DNA of 64,000 nt from DASUAS01 sp963809795. Its GTDB lineage: Bacteria > Actinomycetota > Acidimicrobiia > IMCC26256 > DASPTH01. Shown piece after piece: positions 17,054 through 24,456 of this stretch. The notes beneath the pieces were generated by a model. That model was not told the origin of the DNA and did no database searches. It worked only from the letters and a program-made list of their open reading frames with translations. Positions within the stretch are counted from its first letter, which is position 1; each line of letters begins with the position of its first letter. The stretch spans positions 124,001 through 188,000 of the forward strand of contig CAWELN010000014.1 of the NCBI GenBank assembly GCA_963809795.1. Reading direction: 5' to 3'. A program made the position numbers and the translations under genes.

Positions 17054-18324
17054 GGGGGGATCGTACCGGCGCCCCCACCGGCGCCCGGGACCACCGGCGC
17101 ACCGTGGGCGAACAGCACCTCGCCGATGCGGGCCAGGCCGCGCACGTCGGCGATGTCGGCGTCGAAGGCAGGGACGCTCACCACGACCTCGGGTCCCGGG
17201 GGCGCCAGCCGGCTCAGCTCGGTGCGCAGCTCGGCTTCGCGCCGGGCGACGACCTCGTAGTTGTGGAACGAGTCGGCGAGCGTGCGGAGCACGCGGGCCG
17301 TGGACTTGACGTCGCCGAGCACGCCGTCGGGCTCACCGTCGGCCCCACCGTCCGCCTTCGCCAGCTCCCGCGCGAGCGTGTCGTGGTCGCGACCGAGCAC
17401 GTCGGCGGCGTGCTCGCCGTCGGGCGACAGGAGGTAGTCGGGCAACACCTTGTTCAGGACCAGCGCCCCGAGGTCGAACCCGCGCGTCGCGAGCTCGCGG
17501 CAGAACGTCTCCGCCTCGCGCAACGGTGCGCCCTCGAGCGTGGTCACGACCGCGAACGTGGTGCGCCGGTCGTGCAGCAGCTGCTCGACCGACTGCGCCC
17601 GCTCCACGAACCCGCCGTACATGGACTGGAAGTTGAGGAAGAACTCGGCGATGTCCTGGAGGAACTGGCTCCCGAGCACGCGGTCGGCCATCTGGTAGAA
17701 GGGCCGGCTGGCGGCGTTGAACATGCGCCCGCCGCGGCCACCGCCGATGCGGTAGGGCATGGTGATCCAGCGCAGCAATCGACCGCCGAAGAACTCGGCC
17801 ATGCGCGCCGGCGCGTCGAGGAAGTCGATCGCGTTCCGCGTGGGCGGTGTGTCGATGACGATGAGGTCGTACTCGCCACTGGCATGGATCTCGTACAGCC
17901 GCTCCATCGCGATGTAGTCGTGGCTCTGCACGAACCGGCTGGTGACGTTGTGGTACATCCGGTTGTCGAGGATGCGGTACGCGGTCGCCTCGTCGGGTGC
18001 GTGCCGCAAGACCAGCTCGTCCCACGAGCGCTTGGTGTCGAGCATCGCCGCCCACAGCTCACCCCGCGGCTCGACCCCGAGCTCGGTGTACACGTCGAGC
18101 GGGACGCGGCGCGCCACGTTGCCGAACGCCTCGAGCCCGAGTGCGTCGGCCAGGCGCCGGGCGGGGTCGATGGTGAGCACGAGCACCTTGCCGCCGAGGC
18201 GCGCCGCCGCGGTGAGCGCCGACGCCGCCGCCACCGACGTCTTCCCCACGCCGCCCGATCCGCAGTAGACGACCACCTCGCGGGTGGACAGCAGCGCGGC
18301 GAGCGACGGAGCCTCGTCGCTCAC
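17050..18324 (-). CDS. ArsA/Get3-like P-loop ATPase, second of a pair (Rv3680-like)
   Basis: 424 residues. P-loop VVVYCGSGGVGKTSVAAA, ArsA switch LVLTIDPARRLADALG and DLIVIDTPPTRNAIDFL. Actinobacteria encode two such Get3 homologues side by side (Rv3679/Rv3680 in M. tuberculosis). The first motif is CGSGGVGKT rather than the KGGVGK of deviant Walker A, so the signature lysine of the dimeric class is missing here. The GTG start and its GGAGG ribosome site lie inside a 66-bp repeated spacer. Coupled downstream to pdtaS by a 4-nt overlap. Likely works as a heterodimer with the next gene upstream. Confidence 0.82.
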   Translation of the reverse strand: MSDEAPSLAALLSTREVVVYCGSGGVGKTSVAAASALTAAARLGGKVLVLTIDPARRLADALGLEAFGNVARRVPLDVYTELGVEPRGELWAAMLDTKRSWDELVLRHAPDEATAYRILDNRMYHNVTSRFVQSHDYIAMERLYEIHASGEYDLIVIDTPPTRNAIDFLDAPARMAEFFGGRLLRWITMPYRIGGGRGGRMFNAASRPFYQMADRVLGSQFLQDIAEFFLNFQSMYGGFVERAQSVEQLLHDRRTTFAVVTTLEGAPLREAETFCRELATRGFDLGALVLNKVLPDYLLSPDGEHAADVLGRDHDTLARELAKADGGADGEPDGVLGDVKSTARVLRTLADSFHNYEVVARREAELRTELSRLAPPGPEVVVSVPAFDADIADVRGLARIGEVLFAHGAPVVPGAGGGAGTIPP

Positions 18325-18384
18325 GCCGCCTCCATTGGGCGTTCGCTACTCGCCGGGATACCCGGCTCGCTCACGCTCACGCCA
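18319..18384 (-). repeat. 66-bp intercistronic repeat, copy A
   Basis: 63 of 66 bases match copy B at 40854-40919. Read on the minus strand it contains the upstream stop (GCGTGA), a hairpin GCCGGG-TAT-CCCGGC, then GGAGG and the GTG start of the downstream gene. Both ends carry GGCGTGAGC. Confidence 0.85.
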
Positions 18385-19339
18385 ACTCCTGGCCCAGCGC
18401 CTCCGCCACCATGCGGGTGACCCGCAGCCCGTGGTCGCGGACGAACAGGTACGGGATCAGCAGCAACGGCAGGTCGACCTCCTCGCGCAGGTGGGCGAGG
18501 TGCACCGACCGGCTCCGGCGCATCGAGACCGCGAGGCGCGCGGCGTCGAGCACCGCGGTCGCACCCTGACCGGCCCGCTCGTGCAGCAGCTCGTCCGGTC
18601 CCGGCTCGCGCAAGGCGTCGAACACCGCCTCGTCGGCGTGGGTGAACAGCTCGGGGAGGACCCGGTTCACGATCACGACACCGAGCGGCACGTCGAGCTC
18701 CTGGCGCGCGGTGGCGACCAGCTCGATGGTCTCGTTGACCGGCATCTCCTCCGGTGACGTGACGACGTTGAGCGCGGTGAGCGACGGATCGGAGAGCAGG
18801 TCGACCATCCATCCGGTCTGGTTGCGGATCGGTCCCACCTGCACCAGCTCCTGGATCGCGCCCGGCGCGTCGAGCTGGCTGACCACGTGACCGGTGGCGG
18901 CGGCGTCGACCACGATGAGATCCCAGTCGGCGCGACCGGCGAGCGACTCGCGCAGCTCCCAGCACACCTTGCCGACGGTGAGGATCTCCTTCACCCCCGG
19001 CGCGGCGGTGGCCACGAAGTCGAACGCGCGCGCCATGGGCCCGATGCGCCCGAACACCGGCACCTTGGCCTGGACCTTGAGGTACTCGCGCAACGACGCC
19101 TCGGTGTCCATCTGCATCGCGTAGACGCCCGGGTGCACCTGACGGGGCTCGAAGCCGACCGGTGCGTGCTCGAACAGTGCGGTCAGGTTGTTCTTGGCGT
19201 CGACCTCCACCAGGAGGACGCGCTTGCCGTGCTCGGCCGCGAGCAGGGCCGTGGCGGCGGTGACGGTGCTCTTGCCGACACCGCCCTTGCCGGTGAAGAA
19301 CAGCAGCCGGCGATCGAGCAGTGCGGGCGCCGGGCCCAT
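18377..19339 (-). CDS. ArsA/Get3-like P-loop ATPase, first of a pair (Rv3679-like)
   Basis: 320 residues. LLFFTGKGGVGKSTVTAA is a full deviant Walker A motif with the signature lysine (KGGVGKS), followed by LLVEVDAKNNLTALF and DLIVVDAAATGHV. A later stretch, PLGVVIVNRVLPELF, is typical of this subfamily. Rv3679 and Rv3680 have been described as a Get3-like complex linked to membrane or redox stress. The start is ATG 19339 (GTG directly upstream is possible). There is no ribosome site; instead four tandem ACGTC pentamers sit immediately upstream. It ends inside the 66-bp spacer that starts the partner gene. Confidence 0.82.
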   Translation of the reverse strand: MGPAPALLDRRLLFFTGKGGVGKSTVTAATALLAAEHGKRVLLVEVDAKNNLTALFEHAPVGFEPRQVHPGVYAMQMDTEASLREYLKVQAKVPVFGRIGPMARAFDFVATAAPGVKEILTVGKVCWELRESLAGRADWDLIVVDAAATGHVVSQLDAPGAIQELVQVGPIRNQTGWMVDLLSDPSLTALNVVTSPEEMPVNETIELVATARQELDVPLGVVIVNRVLPELFTHADEAVFDALREPGPDELLHERAGQGATAVLDAARLAVSMRRSRSVHLAHLREEVDLPLLLIPYLFVRDHGLRVTRMVAEALGQELA

Positions 19340-19340
19340 C

Positions 19341-19360
19341 ACGTCACGTCACGTCACGTC
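19341..19360. repeat. Pentanucleotide tandem repeat (ACGTC)x4
   Basis: Four perfect copies of a 5-bp unit lie 1 nt before the Get3-like ATG on the minus strand. A change in copy number would shift the distance from upstream signals and alter which GTG codons are in frame. Confidence 0.85.
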
Positions 19361-19370
19361 GCCGGCGGCG

Positions 19371-19598
19371 CTAGCGCCCGAACCCGACTCGCTTGTTCGC
19401 GCCGTCCTCGTCGATCTCGACGTAGGCGATGCGCGACGAGGGGATGCCGACCCGCCGACCCTTCGTGTCGGTGACCCAGATCATCGGCGCGCCGTCGGCC
19501 ATGGCCTTGTCGATGGTGCCGACGATCTCCTCGGCGGATCCGTCGAGCTCCAGGTTGAGCTCCTTGGCCGTGTGCACGACACCGATGCGAAGTTCCAT
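19371..19598 (-). CDS. DUF3107 family protein
   Basis: 75 residues: MELRIGVVHTAKELNLEL at the start, APMIWVTDTKGRRVGIP and AYVEIDEDG later. This small alpha/beta protein is nearly universal in Actinobacteria; its function is unknown. ATG 19598 has no Shine-Dalgarno but a TAGATT ending 7 nt upstream, which settles it over the TTG 9 nt earlier. It reads toward the Get3-like pair with a 31-nt gap and may be co-transcribed with it. Confidence 0.85.
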   Translation of the reverse strand: MELRIGVVHTAKELNLELDGSAEEIVGTIDKAMADGAPMIWVTDTKGRRVGIPSSRIAYVEIDEDGANKRVGFGR

Positions 19599-19605
19599 GG
19601 CGCGC

Positions 19606-19611
19606 AATCTA
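19606..19611 (-). promoter_or_regulatory. Leaderless-type -10 (TAGATT) of the DUF3107 gene
   Basis: TAGATT on the minus strand ends 7 nt before the ATG at 19598; no ribosome site in between. Confidence 0.6.
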
Positions 19612-19629
19612 GTGGCCGCCTGCGAACGC

Positions 19630-20730
19630 TCAGGCCTCGAACTCGGGCCGGGACCGGGGGCGGCCTCCGGGCCCGCTGTACGCGAGCCCGTAGCGCGGCT
19701 CCGGGTCGTACTCGAACGGGGGCACGGTGGCGCGTGCCGCGGTCCACGCGTCGATCAGGCGGTCCTCGGCCGCGTAGTCGAACGGGTCCGTGAGCGTGAG
19801 CTCCTCGGTGGAGCCGTGGATCGGGTGGGCGACGAGCCAGCGGGCGGTACGGGCCAACGCCTCGCGGGCGGGCACCCGGTCGTGGTACCCGAGGTCGGTG
19901 CGGACCCGCGTGAGGTCGAGCACCCGGTGGGTGGGGAGCGGCTGGGCCAGGAGTGGCCGGGCGGGCACCGCGAGGTCGTAGGGCATCGACACGATCTCGA
20001 ACCGGTGGTCGAGCGCCGCGGCCAGGATCTCGACGACCTGCCGCACCGACAGCACCTCCTCGTCGGCGATGTTGAAGATCTTCCCCGCGGCGGCCTCGGG
20101 CTGCTCCAGCGCCAGCAGGAGCGCGTGGGCGATGTTCTCGGTGTAGCCGTGGTGGTGCAGCGTGAGGCCGTCGTCGGCGACGACGATGCGCTCGCGCCCG
20201 TCGAGGACGCGGCGCACGACGATCCATTCCCGCGGGGTCAGCTGGTACGGGCCGTACACGTACGGGTACCGGAAGTGCGTGGCGTCGGGGTGGGCGGCGA
20301 ACACCGCCTCCTCGGTGCGGACGATCCGGAAGCCCTTCTCGTCGTCCCCCGGCGCGTCGACGGTCGGCGCGTCCTCGCCCACCGGTACCGGCAGGCCGGG
20401 CGGGTCGTACAGCCACGCGTTCATCCAGCCGCGGTAGGCCGGTACGCCACCCACGGAGACCACCCGCCCGGTGCGGCCGCGCAACACCCCGGCGATCATC
20501 CGCAGCCGCCCGTACATCGCGTACGTGACGTCGAACGTCAGACCGTCCAGCGCGGCGCGCAGGGCGTCCTCGTCGAACGGGTCGGTGTGCAGGTGCTCGA
20601 CCGCGTCGGGCGTCTCCGGCCGCTCGTGGGTGCCGCGGTGCAGGATGGTGACGCGGTGGCCACGGTCGAGCAGGCCCTGGACGAGCGGGATGCCGGTCGG
20701 TCCGGTGCCCCCGATCACCAGCACGTGCAT
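19630..20730 (-). CDS. NAD-dependent epimerase/dehydratase (extended SDR-like)
   Basis: 366 residues. Rossmann motif MHVLVIGGTGPTGIPLV, acidic strand, then VVSVGGVPAYRGW and RYPYVYGPYQL where the SDR YxxxK is expected; only the Tyr is plain (YVYGP, no lysine four residues on), so catalysis may differ from classical epimerases. C-terminal AAGKIFNIADEEVLSVRQ is typical of NAD-dependent sugar-nucleotide epimerases. ATG 20730 follows TAGTCT at 7 nt. Divergent from the tyrosine phosphatase gene. Substrate unknown. Confidence 0.8.
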   Translation of the reverse strand: MHVLVIGGTGPTGIPLVQGLLDRGHRVTILHRGTHERPETPDAVEHLHTDPFDEDALRAALDGLTFDVTYAMYGRLRMIAGVLRGRTGRVVSVGGVPAYRGWMNAWLYDPPGLPVPVGEDAPTVDAPGDDEKGFRIVRTEEAVFAAHPDATHFRYPYVYGPYQLTPREWIVVRRVLDGRERIVVADDGLTLHHHGYTENIAHALLLALEQPEAAAGKIFNIADEEVLSVRQVVEILAAALDHRFEIVSMPYDLAVPARPLLAQPLPTHRVLDLTRVRTDLGYHDRVPAREALARTARWLVAHPIHGSTEELTLTDPFDYAAEDRLIDAWTAARATVPPFEYDPEPRYGLAYSGPGGRPRSRPEFEA

Positions 20731-20737
20731 GGGCCGG

Positions 20738-20756
20738 AGACTACCGGGCATAGTCT
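20738..20756. promoter_or_regulatory. Palindromic divergent leaderless promoter
   Basis: AGACTA-CCGGGCA-TAGTCT: the same -10 hexamer TAGTCT on both strands, 7 nt before the epimerase ATG and 6 nt before the phosphatase ATG. A dimeric regulator could bind the same palindrome. Confidence 0.6.
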
Positions 20757-20762
20757 CCGCTC

Positions 20763-21500
20763 ATGTCCGACACGTCTCCCCAATCGATCTCCGGGTACGT
20801 CAATTTCCGCGACCTCGGGGGGCACCACACGCCCGACGGTCCGGTGCGAAGCGGGCGCGTGTACCGCAGCGATTCGCTCGCGCACGTGAACGCGGCCGAC
20901 GTCGAGCACCTGGTCGACGAGCGCGGCGTGCGCACGGTCGTCGACCTGCGCGGCGTGACCGAGGTCGATGCGTACCCCAACCACCCGATGCGCGAGGCCG
21001 GCGCCACCATCCACCACGTGCCGCTCATCGACCCGGCGAAGCGCGAGGAGTCGGGGTTCGAGTGGGAGACGATGACGCTGGTCGACCTCTACCGCTTCAT
21101 CCTCGAGAGCGCGGGATCGCAGTTCGTCGAGGTGATGCAGATCATCGCCGAGCCGGCCAATCACCCACTGGTGTTCCACTGCGCGGCCGGGAAGGACCGC
21201 GCCGGGCTCATCGCCGCCACCGTGCTCGGTCTGCTGCAGGTCGACGACGAAGAGATCGTCGACGACTACGCGCAGACCTCGGCGGCGCTCGACGAGCTAC
21301 GCGCCCGCGCCCACAAGCGGGCCGAGGGCACCGGCCGCGCCCCCGCCGACCGCTTCATGACCGCCGACGCGGAGACGATGCGCGAGGTGCTCGAGTGGCT
21401 GCGCGCCGAGCACGGCGGCTTCGAGCCCTATCTCCTCGATCACGGCTTCACCGCCGGTGAGCTCGAGCTGCTCCGCGCCTCGCTGATCGAACGGGGCTGA
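20763..21500 (+). CDS. PtpB-like protein tyrosine/phosphoinositide phosphatase
   Basis: 245 residues. The P-loop is HCAAGKDRAG with Cys140, the HCxxGKDR form of mycobacterial PtpB and DUF3806-like lipid/tyrosine phosphatases. Upstream NFRDLGGHHTPDG and VYRSDSLAHV are also typical of that family (NxRDLGG). No signal peptide. ATG 20763 follows TAGTCT and has no ribosome site. One nucleotide separates its stop from the LLM oxidoreductase start, so the two form an operon. Substrate not predictable. Confidence 0.88.
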   Translation: MSDTSPQSISGYVNFRDLGGHHTPDGPVRSGRVYRSDSLAHVNAADVEHLVDERGVRTVVDLRGVTEVDAYPNHPMREAGATIHHVPLIDPAKREESGFEWETMTLVDLYRFILESAGSQFVEVMQIIAEPANHPLVFHCAAGKDRAGLIAATVLGLLQVDDEEIVDDYAQTSAALDELRARAHKRAEGTGRAPADRFMTADAETMREVLEWLRAEHGGFEPYLLDHGFTAGELELLRASLIERG

Positions 21501-21501
21501 C

Positions 21502-22506
21502 GTGCTCATCGACGGCACGATGGGCGGCGGCTTCGACCACGTCCAGGCGGCGGCCGCGGCCAGCGAGGCGGCCGGCTACGCGGGGCTCTGGACCGGCGAG
21601 ACCCAGCACGACCCGTTCCTGCAGGTGCTGCTGGCCGCGGAGGCGACGGAGCACGTGACGCTCGGGACGTCGATCGCGATCGCGTTCGGCCGCACGCCGA
21701 TGACGCTCGCCAACACGGGGTTCGACCTCGCCCGGTACTCGCACGGGCGCTTCGTGCTCGGGCTCGGGTCGCAGGTGAAGCCGCACATCGAGCGGCGCTT
21801 CTCCATGCCCTGGTCGCATCCCGCGCCCCGCATGCGCGAGTTCGTCGCTGCGTTGCGCGCCATCTGGGCGAGCTGGCAGGACGGCGTCAAGCTCGACTTC
21901 CGCGGCGACTTCTACACGCACACGCTGATGACGCCCTTCTTCTCACCCCCACCCCACGAGTGGGGTCCGCCGCCGGTGTTCCTCGCCGGCGTCGGGAAGC
22001 TCATGACCGAGGTCGCGGGCGAGGTGTGCGACGGGTTCTTCTTCCACGCGTTCACGACGCCGTCGTACCTCCGCGAGGTGACGATCCCGGCGCTGGAGCG
22101 CGGCCGCCTCGCCGGTGGTGCCGGCTCCCTCGAGGGATTCACCGTCGCCGGGCCCGCGTTCACCTGCGTCGGGCGGAACGACGAGGAGCTCGAGGCGGCC
22201 ATCCGCGGCACCAAGGAGCAGATCGCGTTCTACGCGTCGACCCCCGCCTACCGCGGCGTGCTCGAGCACCACGGGTGGGGCGATCTCCAGCCCGAGCTCA
22301 CCCGCATGTCGAAGGAAGGCAAGTGGACGGAGATGGCCGACGTCATCGACGACGACGTCGTCCGCACGTTCGCCGCGGTGGGCGACGTCAAGACGGTTGC
22401 GCGCCAACTGCGCGAACGGTGGGACGTCGCCACCCGCTTGTCGTTCTACATCCCCTACCGCGCCGACGATGCGGTGCGCCGGGAGTTGCTCGCCGAGCTC
22501 AGTTGA
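21502..22506 (+). CDS. LLM-class F420-dependent oxidoreductase
   Basis: 334 residues with the luciferase-like TIM barrel: GLWTGETQHDPFLQVLLAA, HVTLGTSIAIAFGRTPM, RFVLGLGSQVKPHIERRF and PPVFLAGVGKLMTEVAGEVCDG. The members closest in architecture (the TIGR03617 type) are predicted to use F420, common in Actinobacteria. GTG 21502 overlaps nothing and sits 1 nt after the phosphatase stop, so coupling is likely. Ends within 8 bp of convergent mrp. The substrate cannot be inferred. Confidence 0.87.
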   Translation: MLIDGTMGGGFDHVQAAAAASEAAGYAGLWTGETQHDPFLQVLLAAEATEHVTLGTSIAIAFGRTPMTLANTGFDLARYSHGRFVLGLGSQVKPHIERRFSMPWSHPAPRMREFVAALRAIWASWQDGVKLDFRGDFYTHTLMTPFFSPPPHEWGPPPVFLAGVGKLMTEVAGEVCDGFFFHAFTTPSYLREVTIPALERGRLAGGAGSLEGFTVAGPAFTCVGRNDEELEAAIRGTKEQIAFYASTPAYRGVLEHHGWGDLQPELTRMSKEGKWTEMADVIDDDVVRTFAAVGDVKTVARQLRERWDVATRLSFYIPYRADDAVRRELLAELS

Positions 22507-23653
22507 GCTTCAGCTCCGGGTTGTAGATCCGCTTCGGCGCCAGCTCGGTGTCGAGGCGTGCGGCCAGCGCCCGGAAGACCTGCCCGACCTCACCCTCGGG
22601 ATCGACCGCGACGATGGGCCGGCCGACGTCACCACCGACGCGGAGCTCGGGCACCAGCGGGATCTGCGCGAGCAGCGGCACCTCCAGCTCGCCGGCCAGC
22701 TCCTCGCCACCGCCGGCGCCGAAGAGCTCGTAGCGCTTGCCGTCGTCGCCGGTGAACCACGACATGTTCTCGATCACGCCGATCACCTGCAGGTCGACCT
22801 TCTCCGCCATCGCCGCCGCCCGCTGGGCCACCCGCTGGGCGGCCGCTTGCGGCGTGGTGACGACGAGCACCTCGGCGCGGGGGAGGAACTGCGCGATCGA
22901 CAGCGAGATGTCGCCGGTGCCCGGGGGCATGTCGACGACCAGGTAGTCGAGCTCGCCCCAGTAGACGTCGGTGAGGAATTGCTCGAGCGCCTTGTGCAGC
23001 ATCGGGCCGCGCCAGATGACGGCCTGGTCCTCGCGGGCGAAGAAGCCCATCGAGATGAGGCGCACCCCGTTCGCCTCGGGCGGGATGATGACGTCGTCGA
23101 TGAGCCCGGGCGGCGCGGAGATGCCGAGCATCCGCGGCATGGAGAAGCCCCACACGTCGGCGTCGACCGCGGCGACCCGGCGACCCCGGTCGGCGAGCGC
23201 CACCGCCAGGTTGGTGGTGACCGAGGACTTGCCGACCCCGCCCTTGCCCGACGACACCGCCAGCACCCGGGTGCGGGAGTCGGTGAACGGGTTCACCCGG
23301 GCCGGGGGCTGCTGGGCGGCGGCGGCGTCGAGCACCTGCAGCGGGTTGGGCGGGGCGACGCCCTTGAGGAGGCGGCCCAGGGCCACGATCTCGTCGTCGT
23401 CCATGTCGCGGAGGTCGACGTCGACCCGCTCGATCCCGGGAACCCGGCCCACCGCCTCGACGATCCGGCGGGAGAGCTCGGCCCGGGGGGCGTCGCCCGG
23501 GAGCGGGGCCGCCAGCGCCACCACCGCGGTACGGCCGTCGACGGCCACGCCCTTGACCATCCCCAGCTCCACGACCGATCGGCGCAGCTCGGGCTCCTCG
23601 ACCGCCGCCAGGGCGGCCTGCACGTCGAGCACTTCCGGCTTGGCAGCGGGCAT
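22499..23653 (-). CDS. mrp: Mrp/NBP35-family Fe-S cluster carrier ATPase
   Basis: 384 residues. N-terminal FSCA/DUF59 domain (ELRRSVVELGMVKGVAV) to about 90, then ATPase: AVSSGKGGVGKSSVTTNLA, VDADVWGFSMPRMLG, DYLVVDMPPGTGD and VIGVIENMSWF. The CxxC usually found just after NMSW is absent (TGDDGKRY), as in mycobacterial Mrp. It is thought to load Fe-S clusters onto targets. Start ATG 23653 follows CTGGAG at 9 nt; ATG 23686 is too close (4 nt) to the TATTCT -10. It is divergent from the SufR-like regulator and part of an Fe-S group. Confidence 0.87.
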   Translation of the reverse strand: MPAAKPEVLDVQAALAAVEEPELRRSVVELGMVKGVAVDGRTAVVALAAPLPGDAPRAELSRRIVEAVGRVPGIERVDVDLRDMDDDEIVALGRLLKGVAPPNPLQVLDAAAAQQPPARVNPFTDSRTRVLAVSSGKGGVGKSSVTTNLAVALADRGRRVAAVDADVWGFSMPRMLGISAPPGLIDDVIIPPEANGVRLISMGFFAREDQAVIWRGPMLHKALEQFLTDVYWGELDYLVVDMPPGTGDISLSIAQFLPRAEVLVVTTPQAAAQRVAQRAAAMAEKVDLQVIGVIENMSWFTGDDGKRYELFGAGGGEELAGELEVPLLAQIPLVPELRVGGDVGRPIVAVDPEGEVGQVFRALAARLDTELAPKRIYNPELKLN

Positions 23654-23689
23654 GCGGCGGCTCCAGAGGATTTCCACTACCGGCATAGG

Positions 23690-23696
23690 TAGAATA
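23690..23696. promoter_or_regulatory. Overlapping divergent -10 elements (mrp / SufR-like gene)
   Basis: TAGAAT (23690-23695, plus) ends 7 nt before the regulator ATG; TATTCT (23696-23691, minus) serves mrp with a leader of about 30 nt. The regulator could control both from here. Confidence 0.55.
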
Positions 23697-23702
23697 CGTC
23701 CG

Positions 23703-24431
23703 ATGGAATCGGAAGCCCTCACCGCAGACGAGTTCAACTCGGTGGTGAGCGCGGTCACGAACGCGTTCGGCGACCCGACGCGGCGCGAGATCTACCTCTT
23801 CGCCCGTGACGCCGGCGCCGCCGGCGTCACCGCCGGTGCCGTGGCCGAGCAGTTCGACCTGCACCCGAACGTCGCCCGCCACCACCTCGAGAAGCTCACC
23901 GGTGGCGGCTACCTGGTGGTCGAGATCGCCAAGCCCACGGTCGACGGCCCGGCGCGCGCCGCCGGTCGCCCGTCGAAGCGCTACCTCGCCGGTCCGCTCG
24001 ACGCGACGCTCGCGCTCCCACTCAAGCACGACGACCTGCTCGGTGGTCTCCTCGCACGGGCGCTCGACGCGCTCGGCCCCGCGCAGGCCGAGGCGCTGGC
24101 CGACGAGGTCGGGTTCCAGTACGGCACGACGCTCGCCGCCCGCATGGATCCCACCGAGGGTCACCGGTCGGTGCGCGCCGCGCTCGCCGCGGTGGCCGAT
24201 GCGCTCACCGCCCACGGCTTCGCGGCGCACACCGAGGCGCGTGACGGTCGCCTGGCGATCGTGTCCGAGTGCTGCCCGTTCGGCGAGACCGCGCAGCGGT
24301 ACCCGCACGTGGTGTGCGCGCTGGACCGGGGGATGATCCGCGGGATGCTCGCCGGCCTCTACGGCGAGACGTCGCCGCAGTTCGAGACCAGCCGCCCCGA
24401 CGGCGGCGATCACTGCGTCGCGCGCGTCTGA
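23703..24431 (+). CDS. SufR-like winged-helix regulator of Fe-S biogenesis
   Basis: 242 residues. Winged HTH at 20-90: AFGDPTRREIYLFARD, VAEQFDLHPNVARHHLEKL and RPSKRYLAG. The C-terminal part carries SECCPFGE, VVCALDRG and DHCVARV, a Cys spacing like the [4Fe-4S] ligands of cyanobacterial and mycobacterial SufR. Such proteins repress suf/isc genes when clusters are plentiful. Here it lies between mrp and a cysteine desulfurase, which fits. ATG 23703 is leaderless by its TAGAAT. The absence of the sufBCD genes means it may regulate only this local set; the name sufR is not certain. Confidence 0.8.
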   Translation: MESEALTADEFNSVVSAVTNAFGDPTRREIYLFARDAGAAGVTAGAVAEQFDLHPNVARHHLEKLTGGGYLVVEIAKPTVDGPARAAGRPSKRYLAGPLDATLALPLKHDDLLGGLLARALDALGPAQAEALADEVGFQYGTTLAARMDPTEGHRSVRAALAAVADALTAHGFAAHTEARDGRLAIVSECCPFGETAQRYPHVVCALDRGMIRGMLAGLYGETSPQFETSRPDGGDHCVARV

Positions 24432-24456
24432 CGGCGGGTTGCTGAAGGACGCCGGC

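Noticed and set aside
23654..23686. ATG 23686 as the mrp start.
   Set aside because: Only 4 nt from the TATTCT -10, too close for a leaderless start; ATG 23653 has a ribosome site.
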